A stretch of DNA of 64,000 nucleotides, taken from assembly GCF_001187865.1 (NCBI RefSeq), contig NZ_LGIT01000009.1, positions 186,001 through 250,000 on the forward strand. The letters are read 5' to 3'. Of the stretch, positions 61,218 to 64,000 are shown piece after piece (position 1 is the first letter of the stretch; every line of letters begins with the position of its first letter). The notes under the pieces were generated by a model. That model was not told the origin of the DNA. It made no database searches and saw only the letters and a list, made by a program, of their open reading frames with translations. The position numbers and the translations under genes are program-made. The stretch is from Klebsiella sp. RIT-PI-d. Lineage in GTDB: Bacteria; Pseudomonadota; Gammaproteobacteria; Enterobacterales; Enterobacteriaceae.

Positions 61218-62522
61218 ATGAAGCGCCTGATACCCCCAGACGACTGTCCGGAAGAGATTGCCCGCCGCCTCGAAGCCATAGAACAGCACCGTGTGCTTAA
61301 CGCCATTCTCGGCGTTAATTCCGATGCGATGATCCTGGCGGAGGCGTATCAGAAGCAGCGTCGACGCGGTGAACGTATCGGCCCTTTGCACGGCATTCCG
61401 TTAATTATCAAAGATAATATCGCCTGCGCGTCGATGCCCGTTACTCTGGGCTGTCGCGCGCTGGGTTCCCTGCAGGCAACATCGGACGCGCGGGTCGTGC
61501 AGAGGCTGCGCGGGGCGGGAGCGATTATTTTTGCCCGAGCCAATATGTCCGAGTTTGCATTCGACGTGCGCTCGAGAAGTTCACTGGGCGGTGATGTAGC
61601 TAACCCACTTTGCCCGTCGGTTACCGCCGGAGGCTCCAGCGGAGGATGCGCCGCTGCGGTTGCGGCCGGCATGGCCGACGGCGCGCTGGGTACGGATACG
61701 GGCGGTTCAATCCGTATTCCCTGTAGCTATACCGGGCTGGTGGGGCTGCGCCCCGCCTTTCGTCGTTCGCAGCTGGACGGCGTTGCGCCGCTCTCACCCA
61801 GCAAAGATACCGTGGGCCCAATGGTCCACAGCGTTGAAGATGCCGCCTTGCTGCACGCCATCACCCACGGCCTGCCCCCGGTTCCTCTTCCTGCCCGTTC
61901 ACTCAAAGGCGTTCGCTTTGGTGTGATTGCTGCCTTACAGGGGGAGGATGAAGCGCAATTGGCCGTGTGGTTGAGGGCGCTGCACACGCTACGCAGGGCA
62001 GGGGCGACGCTGGTGGATGTCTCTTTACCGTTTCTGAATGACGTCAGAGAGGCGACCTGCCTAAGCCTGTATGAATTTCGCATGGCGATCGACGACTGGC
62101 TACGCAAGCAGCCCGGTGCGCCTGCTGGACTGGCGAGCATTGTCGACTCCGGTGCTTTTCTGCCAGAGTTTGCTCCGTTTCTCAGGCAGATGCTGACGTA
62201 TAATACGTTGAAAACCCCGCTTTGGCTGGCGGGACGGCGGTTTCAGCGAGGGCTGCGACAGAACCTTTACCAGGCCGCAGAGCTGCAGAACATTGACGGA
62301 TTTTTGTATCCCACTGTACAACGTTTACCGGAAAGCATGGCGAAGATGCCGCCAGGCTGCGCGCCGGAGCTTGCCGCCATCAGCGGCTTGCCTGCGATAA
62401 CGCTGCCGTGTGGCGTGAGCCGAAGAGGATTGCCGGTGGGAATGGAGATTATGTTAGCGCATGAGGATGAAACTGCATTGATGATGCTGGCACTGGCCTG
62501 TGAGCAGGCTTTTGTCGGGTGA
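61218..62522 (+). CDS. Amidase-signature hydrolase
   Basis: A 434-residue member of the GatA/AtzF amidase family. The Ser-cisSer-Lys triad is visible: Lys65 in IPLIIKDNIA, cis-Ser140 in GGSSGGCAAAVAAG, nucleophile Ser164 in GTDTGGSIRIPCSYTGLVGLRP. The short C-terminus lacks the extra domain of allophanate hydrolase. No GatB/GatC partner is near, so it is not the tRNA amidotransferase. Last gene of the rightward arm; it likely cleaves an amide in the pathway substrate or intermediate (inference). Confidence 0.9.
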   Translation: MKRLIPPDDCPEEIARRLEAIEQHRVLNAILGVNSDAMILAEAYQKQRRRGERIGPLHGIPLIIKDNIACASMPVTLGCRALGSLQATSDARVVQRLRGAGAIIFARANMSEFAFDVRSRSSLGGDVANPLCPSVTAGGSSGGCAAAVAAGMADGALGTDTGGSIRIPCSYTGLVGLRPAFRRSQLDGVAPLSPSKDTVGPMVHSVEDAALLHAITHGLPPVPLPARSLKGVRFGVIAALQGEDEAQLAVWLRALHTLRRAGATLVDVSLPFLNDVREATCLSLYEFRMAIDDWLRKQPGAPAGLASIVDSGAFLPEFAPFLRQMLTYNTLKTPLWLAGRRFQRGLRQNLYQAAELQNIDGFLYPTVQRLPESMAKMPPGCAPELAAISGLPAITLPCGVSRRGLPVGMEIMLAHEDETALMMLALACEQAFVG

Positions 62523-62545
62523 CATAACGTGGAGTAGGCACAAAA

Positions 62546-62573
62546 AGCCCGCAGGGCTTGCGCCGTGCGGGCT
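62546..62573 (-). terminator. Terminator facing left after the amidase gene
   Basis: Perfect 8-bp stem AGCCCGCA/TGCGGGCT with a 12-base loop. The run of A on its left side becomes TTTTT when read leftward, so it would stop transcription entering from the right, while the rightward tail is only CTTAGAA. It marks the right border of the catabolic cluster. Confidence 0.65.
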
Positions 62574-62712
62574 CTTAGAACTTCATCGAATGAATTTGGT
62601 CATCACCGATGGGCTGGCGGAGTCTGAGTTTTTTCGCTAACCACCTGAATTAAAATGCTATTTATTCAATTTAATTATTCTCTGGTGCCTAAGGAAGTAG
62701 CTAAAACTAATT

Positions 62713-62892
62713 TCATTTTATCGGTCCGGTCGCACGACGGGCACGCAGAATGTCGATGGCACCAATCAGTGAAGAGCGTTCGGTGAGGTTGAAACGGCTG
62801 TAGTCGGCGCGCACCAGTTCATACCTTTCCACATTGAAATTGACAGCATCACACAGAGAGATACCAGCGTTGATGTGCGCCTGAATTTGGAG
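62713..62892 (-). pseudogene. Fragment of a CbtA/YeeV-type toxin gene
   Basis: Reading leftward from 62892 the frame gives IQAHINAGISLCDAVNF, then NVERYELVRADYSRFNLTER and SSLIGAIDILRARRATGPIK and stop. This matches the middle-to-late part of E. coli CbtA (YeeV; HIEAGISLCDAVNF and IDILRARRATG). The first half of the toxin (about 50 residues) is missing, and an in-frame stop lies just upstream of the homologous part. No cognate CbeA (YeeU) antitoxin gene is seen. These toxin-antitoxin pairs ride on CP4-type prophages, so this is island debris. Confidence 0.82.
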
Positions 62893-62932
62893 TGGTCAAC
62901 TTAAACCGTGCTTATCGCCCGATGAACTTATC

Positions 62933-63444
62933 TCATCGCACCGGAGGCGAAAACCGAAGTGCCCCGGCAATGCGATTCCAGGCATTAATAGCGCCGATGG
63001 CTGAGGTCAGGAAAATGATTTCCTGGGCGATAAAAGCCGCTTTTACTTCCGCATAAACCTCATCAGAGACATGCTGGCCTGCCATTAACGTGAGTGTTTC
63101 CGTCTATGCCAGAGCAGCACGTTCGCGCCCGGAATAAATACCGGCATCTCGCCATGCCTCGACCGAATCCACTTTAGCTGCTGAAAAGCCCGCTTTACGG
63201 CCTATATTGAGATTACGCAAAACGCACAGCCGTTAAGTTGTGATGCACGAAGTTTGAGGAGTTCGATAAGGTTTTTTTCCAGACCGGAATCATCGATCGC
63301 CTTTCCGGGCGCAGCCAGCGTATTCACCACCTTCGGGAGAAGGAAAGCGGGGTGAGAAAGGCCATCCTGGTTACCTGTTACGTCAGGCCCATGCCGCTCA
63401 TAAAATAAGAATGAAAAACGCATTGAAACAGTCAGGGCTGACAC
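62933..63444 (-). pseudogene. Decayed carboxymuconolactone-decarboxylase/AhpD-like gene
   Basis: The first frame (63444-63202) carries HPAFLLPKVVNTL and LIELLKLRASQLNGCAFC, with the first cysteine of the AhpD-type CxxC, then stops. The second half continues in another frame (RKAGFSAAKVDSVEAWRDAG, GRERAALA). A TAG interrupts it where the family has Trp (ALAWTE), then TETLTLMAGQHVSDEVY to SAIGAINAWNRIAGAL and a stop at 62933. About ten codons with the second cysteine/His are missing at the junction. The start region is also lost (see the MarR gene). Confidence 0.85.
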
Positions 63445-63766
63445 AGCCTCAGTTTTCTGTGGTGACGATGATTCTGGCGTATGCGGGCATATCAGGCGCG
63501 CAGCTGGCCCGTCTCTCTTTTCTGACCCCCCAAACCATGAGTGTTATCGTTGCCAATCTGGAACGTGACGGAATGATAATCCGGCGCCCGCATGAAGAGC
63601 ACGGAAGAATTCAAATCATCGAGTTAACCCATTCAGGTCGCGAAGTAATGGATATCAGCAAAAAAGCGGTTCAGTCAGTAGAAGCCAAATTGTTATCCGA
63701 TTTGTCCTCCGAAGAGGAAACCGTGATACGCAATGGTTGGTGAGAATAGCCCAACTGCCGATCTGA
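63411..63766 (+). pseudogene. Damaged MarR-family regulator
   Basis: The winged helix is clear: LTQPQFSVVTMILAYAGISGAQLARLSFLTPQTMSVIVANLERDGMIIRRPHEEHGRIQIIELT. Conserved residues continue upstream of the only ATG (HPGYLLRQAHAAHKIR, encoded 63363-63410) with no usable start, so the true N-terminus is lost. At the end a one-base shift gives NGW and stop at 63743. The correct frame would continue WLVRIAQLPI to 63766. Probably once regulated the adjacent divergent decarboxylase-like gene. Confidence 0.8.
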
Positions 63767-63872
63767 TAGGGCGGCGGTGCCGAAAATTCTGAACAATCGT
63801 CAGTCAATGTAGTCTTTGTGGAAAATAATCTTAGGGTTGTTTATTTAACTGTGATGATATGTCAATTCACGG

Positions 63873-64000
63873 CTAATCAACCATTATGTCGGATAAGGTT
63901 TTAACCACATCGCGAATATGTGCTGGCGGATCATCTAAACATGAATCCGCACAATACATTATGCAAAAATATGCCAGAAGCATGATTGCGATAGTCACTA
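63873..64000 (-). CDS. Possible small hydrophobic protein or C-terminus at the right edge
   Basis: Leftward from the edge the frame reads TIAIMLLAYFCIMYCADSCL, then DDPPAHIRDVVKTLSDIMVD and a TAG at 63873. A GTG at 63998 or an ATG at 63983 could start a 36-41 residue protein with one membrane segment, or this may be the end of a longer gene outside the window. No family is recognised and no clear ribosome binding site can be judged. Confidence 0.3.
   Translation of the reverse strand, partial: VTIAIMLLAYFCIMYCADSCLDDPPAHIRDVVKTLSDIMVD

Noticed and set aside
61218-62522. Annotation as GatA (Glu-tRNA amidotransferase)
   Set aside because: No GatB or GatC partner is present, and enterobacteria use GlnRS; a catabolic amidase fits better.
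49417-64000. Second copy of the argU 3' end marking an attachment site
   Set aside because: I scanned for the tRNA 3' sequence downstream and saw no convincing copy within the window.

Overview
The window is a stretch of enterobacterial chromosome. Its left three quarters follow the E. coli/Salmonella gene order from acrB through the acrR, dnaX, htpG, ushA, copA and purEK regions to cysS, folD and the argU tRNA, and most products match E. coli proteins in length to within a few residues. Several junctions differ from E. coli K-12. No aes lies between hemH and gsk, no glsA-ybaT lies between copA and cueR, and no fetAB lies between qmcA and cnoX. A ymjA-like gene and a cold-shock-domain gene sit between ushA and ybaK. 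An sfbABC (metQNI-like) transporter as known from Salmonella follows ybbAP. A LacI regulator plus a glucose/maltose-type PTS permease lies between cysS and ybcJ. This points to a Salmonella/Citrobacter/Enterobacter-like member of the Enterobacteriaceae; I do not assign a genus.

Layout. 1-7.8 kb: multidrug efflux (acrB partial, acrA, acrR) and mscK. 7.8-18 kb: replication and repair (priC, dnaX, ybaB-recR), apt, htpG, adk, hemH, gsk. 18-25.5 kb: ybaL, fsr, ushA, small genes, ybaK, the sRNA chiX and ybaP. 25.6-29.8 kb: copper export (copA/cueR) and an unassigned 397-residue protein. 29.9-39.5 kb: ybbJ-qmcA, cnoX, ybbO, tesA, ybbAP, sfbABC. 39.5-45 kb: selU, purKE, lpxH, ppiB, cysS. 45-49.4 kb: LacI/PTS module, ybcJ, folD, argU.

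Right of argU, a known integration site for phages and islands in E. coli, the content becomes accessory. About 0.7 kb of decayed sequence is followed by a coherent eleven-gene catabolic locus (50.2-62.5 kb). A leftward arm holds an MFS transporter, a HisD-family dehydrogenase, an SDR, an alpha/beta hydrolase, an HpaI-type aldolase and a bicupin. A rightward arm holds a LacI-type regulator, two proteins that each look like tandem NTF2/SnoaL domains, a second HisD-family dehydrogenase and an amidase. Two matching LacI-type operators, 90 bp apart, lie in the divergent promoter region. Both dehydrogenases keep the residues that bind metal and catalyse the reaction in HisD, but they sit outside any histidine context. 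I recognise no described pathway with this composition, and this is the best candidate here for an undescribed system.

The last 1.5 kb is decayed: a fragment of a CbtA/YeeV-type toxin, a broken carboxymuconolactone-decarboxylase-like gene and a MarR regulator whose shared promoter region appears deleted. Two programmed -1 frameshift sites (dnaX, giving gamma; copA, giving a 70-residue CopZ-like chaperone) and the sRNA chiX can be read directly from the sequence.
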